Assembly: GCA_035700805.1 (NCBI GenBank)
Contig: DASSOG010000053.1
Span: 8,117-72,116 of the forward strand
Length of the DNA stretch: 64,000 nt
Direction: 5' to 3'
Source: JAGWRI01 sp035700805
GTDB lineage: Bacteria; Gemmatimonadota; Gemmatimonadetes; Gemmatimonadales; Gemmatimonadaceae
A program made the position numbers and the translations under genes. A model generated the notes under the pieces. The model made no database searches and was not told the origin of the DNA. It saw nothing but the letters and a program-made list of their open reading frames with translations. Positions 26,535 through 34,589 of this stretch are shown here, one piece after another. Each line of letters begins with the position of its first letter. The stretch's first letter is position 1.

Positions 26535-27637
26535 GAGCCTCGCCCTCCACGGCGCGCGCTCCGCAGCAGTCGGCGGACCTCGGGCACCGACGTGACCACT
26601 GCGATGATCACCACGGCCTGGAGGACGTCCACCATCTGCTTGGGCACGAGCGCGTTCACCGCCAGCCCGCCCTGCGAAAGTGTGCCGAACAGCAGCGCGG
26701 CGAGCACCACGCCAATGGGATTGTTGCGGCCCACGATGGCAACGGCGATGCCCAGGAACCCGGCGCCGCCCGCGAACCCATCCTCATAGTAGTGCTTGTA
26801 TCCCAGCACGAAGTTCAGCCCGCCCACGCCGGCCACGGCGCCGGAGATCAGCATGGCCCGCCACCACACGCCCGACACGCTCACCCCGCCATACTCGGCG
26901 GCCGCCGGCTGCAGGCCCACCGCACGAAGCTCAAACCCGGCGCGCGAGCGGAACAGGTACCACCACGCCGCGGCCACCGTGACGAGGGCCAGGAGCAGCA
27001 CGAAGTTGGCCGCCGAGCCGTGGAATGCGGGGAAGAGCGCGGATAGCCGAGCGACGGCGCCGCTGCGGATCTCCGCCGTGTGCAGCGTGTCGAATACCTT
27101 GAAATGCGCGATGGTGAGGTAGTTCAGCAGCGCGAGCCCGATGAAGTTGAGCATGATCGTGGTGATCACTTCATGCGCACCCCACCTGGACTTCAGCACG
27201 CCGGCCGCGCCTCCCAGCAAGCCACCGCCTGCCGCGGCCGCCACGATGAACAGCGGCAGCACCACCAGCGACGGAAGCCCCGGGGGCAGCAGCGTCCCCA
27301 CCACCGCCGCGGCGAAGCCTCCCGCGGCCAACTGGCTCTCGGCGCCAATGTTGAACAGGCCGGCCTGCAACCCGATGGCCACGGCCAGTCCGGTGAAGGT
27401 GAGCGTGGTGGTCTTGTACAGCACCTGACCCAGCCCATACGCATTTCCCCAGGTGCCTTCCAGCAGCAACCGGTACACGGCGCCTGGTGACTGGCCGTAC
27501 GCCACGATCAGCACGTCGCCCACGATGAGGGCAATGAGCAGTGCCACCACCGCCGGGAGGAGCGCCTCTTCGAGTTGGGTGCGCCATGGCGACCTCACGC
27601 GATCACCCGTGGACGGAAGGGCGGCGGGCGCGCTCAC
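26531..27637 (-). CDS. Nucleoside ABC importer permease 1 (NupP/YufP-like)
   Basis: 368 residues with about 10 membrane helices, BPD_transp_2 family. Conserved regions are TLTFTGLAVAIGLQAGLFNIGAE and the EAA-like ELRAVGLQPAAAEYGGV. A charged N-terminal tail of about 25 residues precedes helix one. It overlaps the ATPase gene upstream and the second permease gene downstream by 4 bp each, so the two permeases are made in fixed proportion. Confidence 0.92.
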   Translation of the reverse strand: MSAPAALPSTGDRVRSPWRTQLEEALLPAVVALLIALIVGDVLIVAYGQSPGAVYRLLLEGTWGNAYGLGQVLYKTTTLTFTGLAVAIGLQAGLFNIGAESQLAAGGFAAAVVGTLLPPGLPSLVVLPLFIVAAAAGGGLLGGAAGVLKSRWGAHEVITTIMLNFIGLALLNYLTIAHFKVFDTLHTAEIRSGAVARLSALFPAFHGSAANFVLLLALVTVAAAWWYLFRSRAGFELRAVGLQPAAAEYGGVSVSGVWWRAMLISGAVAGVGGLNFVLGYKHYYEDGFAGGAGFLGIAVAIVGRNNPIGVVLAALLFGTLSQGGLAVNALVPKQMVDVLQAVVIIAVVTSVPEVRRLLRSARRGGRGS

Positions 27638-29196
27638 GCGGCTTTTCCCGACGCGCCGGTCATGTAGGCGCCCAGCACTTCCTCGTTTGCCGCGGCCCGC
27701 GGCAGCAGGGCAACAAAGCGGCCGCCATACATCACGGCAATCCGGTCCGCGAGCGCCAGCACCTCCGTGAGGTCGGCCGACACGAGCAGCACCGCCTTGC
27801 CGGCCGCGCGGGCGGCGCGGAGCTGCGCGTGGATGAACTCGATGGCCCCCACGTCCACGCCGCGCGTGGGCTGCGCGGCGAGCAGCACCTTGAAGTCGCG
27901 CCCAAGCTCGCGGGCTATCACGATTTTCTGTTGGTTGCCACCGGAAAGGGTGCGAGCCGGCACCGAGCCGTCGGTGGGGCGGATGTCAAAGCGCGCGATC
28001 TGATCGGCGGCGTTGCGCGCGATGCGGGCTTCGTCCAGCGTGCCGTGGCGGGAGAAGCGATGCTGCTGCCCCAGCACCAGGTTATGCGCAATGGAATAGT
28101 CGAGGATCAGTCCACGGGCCTGCCGGTCTTCCGGCACATGGGACAGCCCGGCGTCGCCGCGGGCGCGCACCGAGAGGTGCGTGATGTCGCGCGCGTCGAG
28201 CAGGATGGCGCCCGACGATGCCCTGCGGAGCCCTGCCAGTGCCTCTACGAGCTCCGTCTGGCCGTTGCCCTCCACGCCGGCGATGCCCAGGATCTCACCC
28301 GGCGCGATGGTGAAGCTCACGGCGTCCACTGCGCGGGTCCGACGGGAGTCGGGCACGGTGAGTTCCCGCACTTCGAGCGCATGGCGGTGGTCGGCACGCG
28401 CGGCGGGCATGGACGCCGGCGCCGCGCTGCCAGCCAGGTTGACATCCCGTCCCACCATCATCCGCGCCAGCTCGGCGGGCGATGTCTGGCTCGTGGCCAC
28501 TCGGCCCACGGTCTCGCCATGGCGCATCACGGTCACCGTGTTCGAGATCTCCATCACCTCGTCCAGCTTGTGGGTGATGAGCACCACGGTTCCGCCGTCG
28601 TCGCGCATGCGGGCCAGCACCTGCCAGAGTTCGTCCACCTCCGGCGGCGAGAGCACGGCGGTCGGCTCATCCAGGATCAGGATCCGCGCGCCGCGATAGA
28701 GCGTCTTGAGGATCTCCACCCGCTGGGCCTCACCCACCGAGAGGTCGCCAACCAGGCGATCCGGCGCCACCACCAGGCCGGTGCGGACGCACAGTTCTGA
28801 CACGGCCTGCTCGGCGCGGCGGCGGTCGAGCTGCCCTCGGCGCGTCAGCTCGCGACCGAGCACGATGTTCTCCGCCACGGTGAGCGTGGGGACCAGCATG
28901 AAATGCTGATGCACCATTCCCACGCCGGCCGCGATGGCCTGCGCGGTGTTCCACCCCGTCACGTCGCGCCCGTTCACCTCGATGGTGCCCTCGTCCAGTT
29001 GGTACATGCCGCTCAACACGCGCATCAGCGTGGACTTGCCGGCGCCGTTCTCCCCCACGAGGGCGTGGATCTCGCCCGGGGCCACCGTGAGCGACGCCCC
29101 GCGGTTGGCGTGTACCGGGCCAAAGGACTTGTTGACCCCGGTCAGGCGGATGACGGCCGGGGCGGCGTCGGCGGGCAGGCCTGGGGCGACCGTCAT
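27634..29196 (-). CDS. Nucleoside ABC importer ATPase, tandem double domain (NupO/YufO-like)
   Basis: 520 residues with two ABC domains. The first has Walker A VGENGAGKST (48-57), signature LSVGEAQR and Walker B ILILDEPTAVL. The second has a degenerate Walker A region GVEGNGQTEL and signature LSGGNQQK, as is normal for RbsA/BMP-type importers, in which only one site hydrolyses ATP well. It is placed between the binding protein and the permeases, with 4-bp overlaps on both sides. Confidence 0.94.
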   Translation of the reverse strand: MTVAPGLPADAAPAVIRLTGVNKSFGPVHANRGASLTVAPGEIHALVGENGAGKSTLMRVLSGMYQLDEGTIEVNGRDVTGWNTAQAIAAGVGMVHQHFMLVPTLTVAENIVLGRELTRRGQLDRRRAEQAVSELCVRTGLVVAPDRLVGDLSVGEAQRVEILKTLYRGARILILDEPTAVLSPPEVDELWQVLARMRDDGGTVVLITHKLDEVMEISNTVTVMRHGETVGRVATSQTSPAELARMMVGRDVNLAGSAAPASMPAARADHRHALEVRELTVPDSRRTRAVDAVSFTIAPGEILGIAGVEGNGQTELVEALAGLRRASSGAILLDARDITHLSVRARGDAGLSHVPEDRQARGLILDYSIAHNLVLGQQHRFSRHGTLDEARIARNAADQIARFDIRPTDGSVPARTLSGGNQQKIVIARELGRDFKVLLAAQPTRGVDVGAIEFIHAQLRAARAAGKAVLLVSADLTEVLALADRIAVMYGGRFVALLPRAAANEEVLGAYMTGASGKAA

Positions 29197-30236
29197 TGGA
29201 TGGTGGTCGGTACCTTGATCCGACCGGCAATGATGGCGGCTTGCAGCGAGTCGAGCCGGATTTTTACTGAATCCGGAATGAGCGCCTTGTTGTGCTCATC
29301 ATAAACATAATATACACCGTGGTCGGCGAGCCCGAACGAATAGATGCCCCCCTTGAACGTGCCGTCCTTCACTCGCTTGATGATGTTGAACACGGCGACA
29401 TCCACGCCCTTCACCATGGAGGTGAGCACGTGCCCCGGGGCCTCGGCGTACTGGTCGGCGTCCACGCCGATGGCCAGCTTGTCCATCTGCCGAGCCGCCT
29501 CGAAGACACCAAGCCCCGTGGAGCCCGAGGCGTGGAAGATCACGTTCACCCCGCGCTGGTACTGTGACAGCGCCAGCTCCTTGCCCTTGCCCGGATTGCG
29601 GAATGCCTCCGGCGTGACGCCGGCGTACTGGGCAATCACCTCACAGTCGGGACAGACGTACTTCACCCCCGCCGTGTAGCCGGCTTCGAACTTCTGGATG
29701 AGGGGCGAGTTCATGCCGCCCACGAACCCGACCTTCCTGGAGTGGCCCACCATCGCGGCCAGCGCGCCCACCAGGAATGAGCCCTGCTCCTCGCGGAACT
29801 TGAGCGCCGCCAGGTTGGGAGGAGGCTGCACCGGGCGCCCGGCGCTGTCGGTGGCCACCGAATAGTCCACGCCCGCGAAATCCGTGTTCGGGTACTCCTG
29901 GGCCAACTGGTTGAGGTCATCGGTGAAGATGAAGCCGATGCCGATCACCAGTTTCATGCCCTCCGCGGCGAGCATGCGCAGGCCCGCCTCGCGGTCGGAC
30001 CCGTCACCGGGTTCGATGAACCGCACGTGGACGCCCAGCTCCTTCTCGGCCCTCGTGCCGCCGACGTACGCCGCATCGTTGAACGACTTGTCGCCCCGGC
30101 CACCCACGTCGAACACGATGCCGACGTTGACGGCGTGGGGATCCAGGGCGGCCGTGGCCGCGTCAGCGGGGTGCACGAACAGGAACGCCACGTGGACGAT
30201 GAGCAGCACGCCCACGAGGAGGAGCAGCTTTCGCAT
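29193..30236 (-). CDS. BMP-family nucleoside-binding protein of the ABC importer
   Basis: 347 residues. ATG 30236 starts a signal peptide (MRKLLLLVGVLLIVHVAFLF) that lacks a lipobox cysteine, so it is periplasmic or anchored by the uncleaved helix. The mature protein begins VNVGIVFDVGGRGDKSFNDAAY, the hallmark of BmpA/PnrA/NupN purine-nucleoside binding proteins, and includes GIGFIFTD and FVGGMNSPLIQKFEAGY. It is the first gene of the four-gene importer operon, divergent from nadA. Purine nucleosides are the most likely ligand. Confidence 0.93.
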   Translation of the reverse strand: MRKLLLLVGVLLIVHVAFLFVHPADAATAALDPHAVNVGIVFDVGGRGDKSFNDAAYVGGTRAEKELGVHVRFIEPGDGSDREAGLRMLAAEGMKLVIGIGFIFTDDLNQLAQEYPNTDFAGVDYSVATDSAGRPVQPPPNLAALKFREEQGSFLVGALAAMVGHSRKVGFVGGMNSPLIQKFEAGYTAGVKYVCPDCEVIAQYAGVTPEAFRNPGKGKELALSQYQRGVNVIFHASGSTGLGVFEAARQMDKLAIGVDADQYAEAPGHVLTSMVKGVDVAVFNIIKRVKDGTFKGGIYSFGLADHGVYYVYDEHNKALIPDSVKIRLDSLQAAIIAGRIKVPTTIQ

Positions 30237-30298
30237 GGACTGAAGAATCGCGGCCCGCCGCAGGGTACCGCAAGGATGCCGCGGCCAGTTGATTTCCT

Positions 30299-30318
30299 GG
30301 CGCCGGAACACCGGCGCC
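30299..30318. promoter_or_regulatory. Perfect inverted repeat between bmp operon and nadA
   Basis: GGCGCCGG (30299-30306), loop AACA, CCGGCGCC (30311-30318): a perfect 8-bp stem 23 nt before the nadA start and 62 nt before the bmp start. It could be a repressor operator or an RNA hairpin in the nadA leader. I cannot match it to a known NAD regulator site. Confidence 0.4.
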
Positions 30319-30341
30319 TCACGGGCACTAATATCACCGGT

Positions 30342-31358
30342 ATGTCTGGCACCCAGCTTCCCGTCCGCGACCCCGCCTTCGTCGAATTGCACGACGAGAT
30401 CCGCGCGCTGGCCAGGCGCCGGAACGCCGTCATCCTGGCCCACAACTATCAGCGCCCCGAGGTCCAGGAGGTTGCGGACTATGTGGGCGACTCACTGGGC
30501 CTCTCGCGCGAGGCGGCCAGCACCGACGCCGGGACCATCGTGTTCTGCGGTGTGCACTTCATGGCCGAGACGGCGGCCATCCTGTCGCCCACCAGGCAGG
30601 TGCTGCTGCCCAACCTGGCGGCAGGGTGTTCACTGGCGGCCACGATTGACGCCGGGCAGGTGCGCGCCTGGAAGCGGGAGCATCCGGGGGCCGCGGTGGT
30701 CTCGTACGTGAACACCACGGCCGAAGTGAAGGCGGAGAGCGACTACTGCTGCACTTCCGGGAACGCCGTGGATGTGGTGAACGCGATTCCGGCCGACCGC
30801 GAGGTCCTGTTCCTGCCGGACATGTTCCTCGGCGCGCACGTGCGTCGAATCACCGGGCGCCAGAACATCCATGTGTGGATGGGGGAGTGCCACGTGCACG
30901 CGGGCATTGACCCCGCGAACATTGCCGCGCAGCGCGCGGCGCACCCGGGCGCGGAGTTCCTGGTGCATCCGGAATGCGGGTGCACCACCTCGGTGCTCGA
31001 GGCGATTTCGGCGGGCGATGTGGATCGCGACGGCATGCAGGTGCTTTCCACCGAGGGCATGATGCGGCGTCCGGGGCAGTCAACAGCGGATGAATTCGTG
31101 GTGGCCACCGAAGTGGGCATCCTGCATCGGCTGCGCCGGCAGTATCCCGACCGGAAGTTCTACCCGGCCAATCCGCAGGCGGCATGCGCGTACATGAAAG
31201 TGACCACGCTGCCCATGGTGCTGAACTCGCTGCGGCGCCACGAGCACCACATCACGGTGCCTCCCGACATTGCGCGCCGCGCGCGACGAGCCATCGAGCG
31301 CATGGTGTCCATTGGCGGCACCCCGGCGCTGGCTCCGCAGGGCGATCCGGGTGAGTAG
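30342..31358 (+). CDS. nadA: Quinolinate synthase
   Basis: 338-residue [4Fe-4S] enzyme that condenses iminoaspartate with dihydroxyacetone phosphate to quinolinate, the first ring precursor of NAD. Landmarks are ILAHNYQRPEVQEVADYVGDSLGLS near the N-terminus, the triad-type residues in CGVHFMAETAA, and cluster-ligand candidates C96 (AAGCSLA), C212 (HPECGC) and C282 (QAACAYM). The ATG at 30342 gives the standard N-terminus. nadC follows with an 8-bp overlap. nadB (aspartate oxidase) is not in the window. Confidence 0.96.
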   Translation: MSGTQLPVRDPAFVELHDEIRALARRRNAVILAHNYQRPEVQEVADYVGDSLGLSREAASTDAGTIVFCGVHFMAETAAILSPTRQVLLPNLAAGCSLAATIDAGQVRAWKREHPGAAVVSYVNTTAEVKAESDYCCTSGNAVDVVNAIPADREVLFLPDMFLGAHVRRITGRQNIHVWMGECHVHAGIDPANIAAQRAAHPGAEFLVHPECGCTTSVLEAISAGDVDRDGMQVLSTEGMMRRPGQSTADEFVVATEVGILHRLRRQYPDRKFYPANPQAACAYMKVTTLPMVLNSLRRHEHHITVPPDIARRARRAIERMVSIGGTPALAPQGDPGE

Positions 31359-32196
31359 CTCTCTGGAGGGGCCCGCGCTCACGGCGCTGGTGCGGGCCGC
31401 GCTCGAGGAGGACGCGGCATTCAACGACGTCACGAGCATTGCGCTGGTGCGCGGTGAGCGCAGGGCGCGGGCGGCGCTGGTGGCCAGGCAAGCGGGCGTC
31501 CTGGCTGGTGTGCCACTGGCGGTGGAGGCCTTTCGCCTGCTGGATGCCCGGGGGGCGATCCGGATTGACGCCGAAGATGGCAGCGTCGTGAATGCGGGCA
31601 CGTCGATCCTCTTCATCACGGGACACGCGCGGCCCATGCTGGCCGCCGAGCGCGTGGCGCTGAATTTCCTGCAGCGCCTCTCCGGCGTGGCCACGCTCAC
31701 GTCGCGATATGTGGAGGCGGTGCGTGGGACCAGGGCTCGCATCCTGGACACCCGCAAGACGACACCGGGCTGGCGCGCGCTCGAGAAGTATGCGGTGCGC
31801 ATGGGCGGGGGCGTCAATCACCGCCTCGATCTTTCCGACGCGGTGCTGATCAAGGACAACCACCTGGCGGCGCTGGACGGCAACATTGCCATGGCGGTGC
31901 GTCGGGCGCGCGAGCTCGCGCCGGCCGGTACGCGCATAGAAGTGGAATGCGAGCGTCGCGAGCAGGTGGAACAGGCGGTGAGTGCTGGAGCCGACGTCAT
32001 CATGCTCGACAACATGCCGACGCCGATCATGCGTGAATGCGTACAACTCGTGGCCGGCCGGGCCACGGTGGAGGCCAGCGGTGGGGTGACGCTCTCCACG
32101 GTGCGTGAGATTGCCGAGACCGGTGTGGACTGGATCTCGGTGGGTGCCATCACGCACTCGCCGCCGGCCATGGACTCTGCCCTGGAGTTTGAGTGA
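31351..32196 (+). CDS. nadC: Nicotinate-nucleotide pyrophosphorylase (carboxylating)
   Basis: 281 residues; converts quinolinate and PRPP to nicotinate mononucleotide with loss of CO2. The GTG at 31351 overlaps the end of nadA by 8 bp. Family motifs: ALEEDAAFNDVTS near the N-terminus, LNFLQRLSGVATLT, the PRPP-binding DTRKTTPGWRALEKYAV and GGGVNHRLDLSDAVLIKDNH, and IEVECER and MLDNM barrel strands. It follows nadA functionally and probably shares its transcript with the ribonuclease gene that overlaps its stop. Confidence 0.96.
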   Translation: MSSSLEGPALTALVRAALEEDAAFNDVTSIALVRGERRARAALVARQAGVLAGVPLAVEAFRLLDARGAIRIDAEDGSVVNAGTSILFITGHARPMLAAERVALNFLQRLSGVATLTSRYVEAVRGTRARILDTRKTTPGWRALEKYAVRMGGGVNHRLDLSDAVLIKDNHLAALDGNIAMAVRRARELAPAGTRIEVECERREQVEQAVSAGADVIMLDNMPTPIMRECVQLVAGRATVEASGGVTLSTVREIAETGVDWISVGAITHSPPAMDSALEFE

Positions 32197-33713
32197 ACGA
32201 TCAACCCATTCCATCGCCCAGCCACCAGCACGGTGGTTCCCGCCAGGAACCGCGGCACGGCGTGCCCGGGAATTTTGACCTCGACGCCGCGGCTCGCCGG
32301 ATCGTGGCACGGAACGGGTTTGAACCCGTATTTCCCGAAGCGGCCATGGCGCAGCTCAGCGCGATGGCGGGGCCGGCTGCCCCGACCCCGGACCTGCGCG
32401 ACTTGCGCCACCTGCCCTGGTCGTCCATCGACAACCAGGAATCACGCGACCTGGACCAGGCCGAGGTGGCGGAACGCCTTCCGGATGGCCAGATCCGCCT
32501 GCTGGTTGCGGTGGCGGATGTCGACGTGCTGGTGCCCAAGGGCTCACCGCTGGACGCGCACGCCCAAACGAATTCGACGTCCGTGTACACCGGCGTGCGT
32601 GTGTTTCCCATGCTCCCCGAAAAGCTGTCCACGGGCCTCACCTCCCTGAACGAGAACGAGGATCGCGTGGCGATGGTGATCGAGACCGTCGTGGACGCCA
32701 ACGGGGACGTGGCGCATCACGACGTGTTTCGCGCGGTGATCCGCAACCAGGCCAAGCTCGCGTACGATGACGTGGGCGCGTGGCTGGATGGGGATGAGGC
32801 GCCAACCCGCCTGGCGGGCAACGCGGTGCAGCAGGATCAGGTGCGCATGCAGTCCGAGGCGGCGCAGCGGCTCAAGGAGCAGCGCGAGCGCAATGGCGCG
32901 CTGGAGTTCGACACGATCGAGGCGACGCCGGTGGCCAAGGATGGCCGCGTGGTGGATCTCGCGATTGCCCGCAAGAGCAAGGCGCGCGATCTCATCGAGG
33001 ATTTCATGGTCGCGTCCAACATTGCGGTGGCCACGTTCCTCGAGTCCAAGGGTCGCTCGGGGATCCGGCGCGTGGTGCGCGAGCCCAGGCGCTGGAGCCG
33101 GATTGTGGATCTGGCCAAGGAGTATAAAGTGACCCTGCCGGCCACGCCCGATTCCCGCGCGCTGGCCGGGTTCCTCAAGGTGCGTCGTGCCGCCGACCCA
33201 CTGCGCTTTCCCGACCTGTCGTTGTCCGTGATCAAGCTGCTGGGCAAGGGCGAGTATGCGCTGGACCTGCCGGGGCGCGATCCGGGTATCCATTTCGGGC
33301 TGGCGGTGCACGACTACACGCATGCCACGGCGCCGAACCGGCGGTACGCCGACCTCATCGCGCAACGGGCCGTCAAGGCGGTGCTGGCTGGCGTGGAGGC
33401 ACCCTACTCCAACGACGAACTCGCGGCGCTGGCCGCGCACTGCAGTGAGCGTGAGGACGCCGCCAACAAGGTGGAGCGCACCATGCGCAAGGTGGCCGCC
33501 GCCCTGCTGCTGGCGCACCGCATTGGCGAAGTGTTCGACGGCATCGTCACCGGCATCTCGGAACACGGCACCTTTGCGCGCCTGTTTCATCCGCCCGCCG
33601 AGGGCATGGTGGTGAAGGGTCAGAAAGGGCTGGATGTTGGCGACAAGATCCGCCTGCGCCTGGTGCACACCGATCCCATGGAAGGGTTCATTGACTTCGA
33701 GGCGCTGCGGTAG
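32193..33713 (+). CDS. RNB-domain (RNase II/R family) exoribonuclease, short form
   Basis: 506 residues. The GTG overlaps the nadC stop. The RNB catalytic domain spans about 68-400 and begins WSSIDNQESRDLDQAEVA. The metal-binding aspartates are D80, D86 and D88, and the fourth position of the usual D-x-D-D cluster is Q89. Later RNB markers are TSLNENEDRVAMVIE and HATAPNRRYADLIAQR. A C-terminal S1-like segment (VFDGIVTGISEHGTFARL) binds RNA. The N-terminal cold-shock domains of RNase R/II are missing. Likely a 3'-5' exoribonuclease; the role relative to classical RNase R is unknown. Confidence 0.9.
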   Translation: MNDQPIPSPSHQHGGSRQEPRHGVPGNFDLDAAARRIVARNGFEPVFPEAAMAQLSAMAGPAAPTPDLRDLRHLPWSSIDNQESRDLDQAEVAERLPDGQIRLLVAVADVDVLVPKGSPLDAHAQTNSTSVYTGVRVFPMLPEKLSTGLTSLNENEDRVAMVIETVVDANGDVAHHDVFRAVIRNQAKLAYDDVGAWLDGDEAPTRLAGNAVQQDQVRMQSEAAQRLKEQRERNGALEFDTIEATPVAKDGRVVDLAIARKSKARDLIEDFMVASNIAVATFLESKGRSGIRRVVREPRRWSRIVDLAKEYKVTLPATPDSRALAGFLKVRRAADPLRFPDLSLSVIKLLGKGEYALDLPGRDPGIHFGLAVHDYTHATAPNRRYADLIAQRAVKAVLAGVEAPYSNDELAALAAHCSEREDAANKVERTMRKVAAALLLAHRIGEVFDGIVTGISEHGTFARLFHPPAEGMVVKGQKGLDVGDKIRLRLVHTDPMEGFIDFEALR

Positions 33714-33774
33714 CCGTCTCCGCTACCACGCCTGTCATGCCGACATTCCCACTCTTCCTCGCTGAGCGCACACT

Positions 33775-34530
33775 TTGACCCGACGTCCTGCCACCCTCGC
33801 CTTCATCCTGCTGGGCGCCGTGATCGTGGCGTGTTCGCACCGATCGCCGCTCCTCTCGCCCACCCCCGAGGAGCTGATGACGCCGGCGCCGGACAGCTTC
33901 CGCGTGGTATTCCAGACCACGAAAGGGCCGTTCACCGCCATGGCGCACCGGGACTGGTCACCACACGGGGCGGATCGGTTCTACTTCCTGGTGTCCCACG
34001 GATACTATGACGACACGTATTTCTTCCGGGTGGTGAAGGGCTATGTGGCCCAGTGGGGTATCAGCGGGGCACCAGTCCTCGACTCGGTATGGCGCGGCCG
34101 CTCCATCGCGGACGACCCCGTGGTGGTGAGCAACACCCGCGGCCGGATCGCGTTCGCGCGAGGTGGCCCGCGCTCGCGTGACACGCAGCTCTATGTCAAC
34201 TACGCCGACAACGCCAGGCTCGACACGCTCAATGGCTTCGGATTCCCGCCCGTGGCGGAGGTGACCGACGGCATGCCGGTGCTGGATTCGCTGTACAGCG
34301 GGTACGGCGACGGGCCGCCGCGGGGCAAGGGACCGTCGCAGCGGCTGATTGCCCACGAGGGGAATGCGTACCTGAAGCGGGATTTCCCGCTCCTGGACCG
34401 GATCATCACCGCGCGTGTGACCATGACGTGGGGCGACACGCTCAAGGCGAGCATGACGCTGCGGGGTGAGGCGCCCTTCCAGCGGGGGCGTGACCGTCGA
34501 GGGGGTGGTGGCGGGGGAGGCAGCCGGTAG
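33775..34530 (+). CDS. Cyclophilin-type peptidyl-prolyl isomerase, probable lipoprotein
   Basis: 251 residues from a TTG start at 33775. The N-terminus is hydrophobic and ends in VIVACSH, a lipobox-like sequence, so it is probably lipid-anchored in the periplasm. The cyclophilin domain covers about 40-225: VVFQTTKGPFTAMAHRDWSPHGADRFYFLVSHGYYDDTYFFRVVKGYVAQ, then RGRIAFARGG and a C-terminal half. The usual catalytic FHRV arginine is retained as FFRVV. The extreme C-terminus is a Gly/Arg-rich tail (about 15 residues). Residues corresponding to HNG loops are changed, so activity may be low. Confidence 0.87.
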   Translation: MTRRPATLAFILLGAVIVACSHRSPLLSPTPEELMTPAPDSFRVVFQTTKGPFTAMAHRDWSPHGADRFYFLVSHGYYDDTYFFRVVKGYVAQWGISGAPVLDSVWRGRSIADDPVVVSNTRGRIAFARGGPRSRDTQLYVNYADNARLDTLNGFGFPPVAEVTDGMPVLDSLYSGYGDGPPRGKGPSQRLIAHEGNAYLKRDFPLLDRIITARVTMTWGDTLKASMTLRGEAPFQRGRDRRGGGGGGGSR

Positions 34531-34554
34531 CAAGGGAGGCCCCGTCCCTCCATT

Positions 34555-34571
34555 GGTGTTTTCTCAACACC
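34555..34571. terminator. Hairpin between convergent genes, weak terminator candidate
   Basis: GGTGTT (34555-34560), loop TTCTC, AACACC (34566-34571), lying in the 59-bp gap between the convergent cyclophilin and zwf genes. A second small stem (AGGGA/TCCCT) precedes it. There is no U-tract, so the call rests on location and symmetry. Confidence 0.3.
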
Positions 34572-34589
34572 CACCTCTCCGGCAACGCG

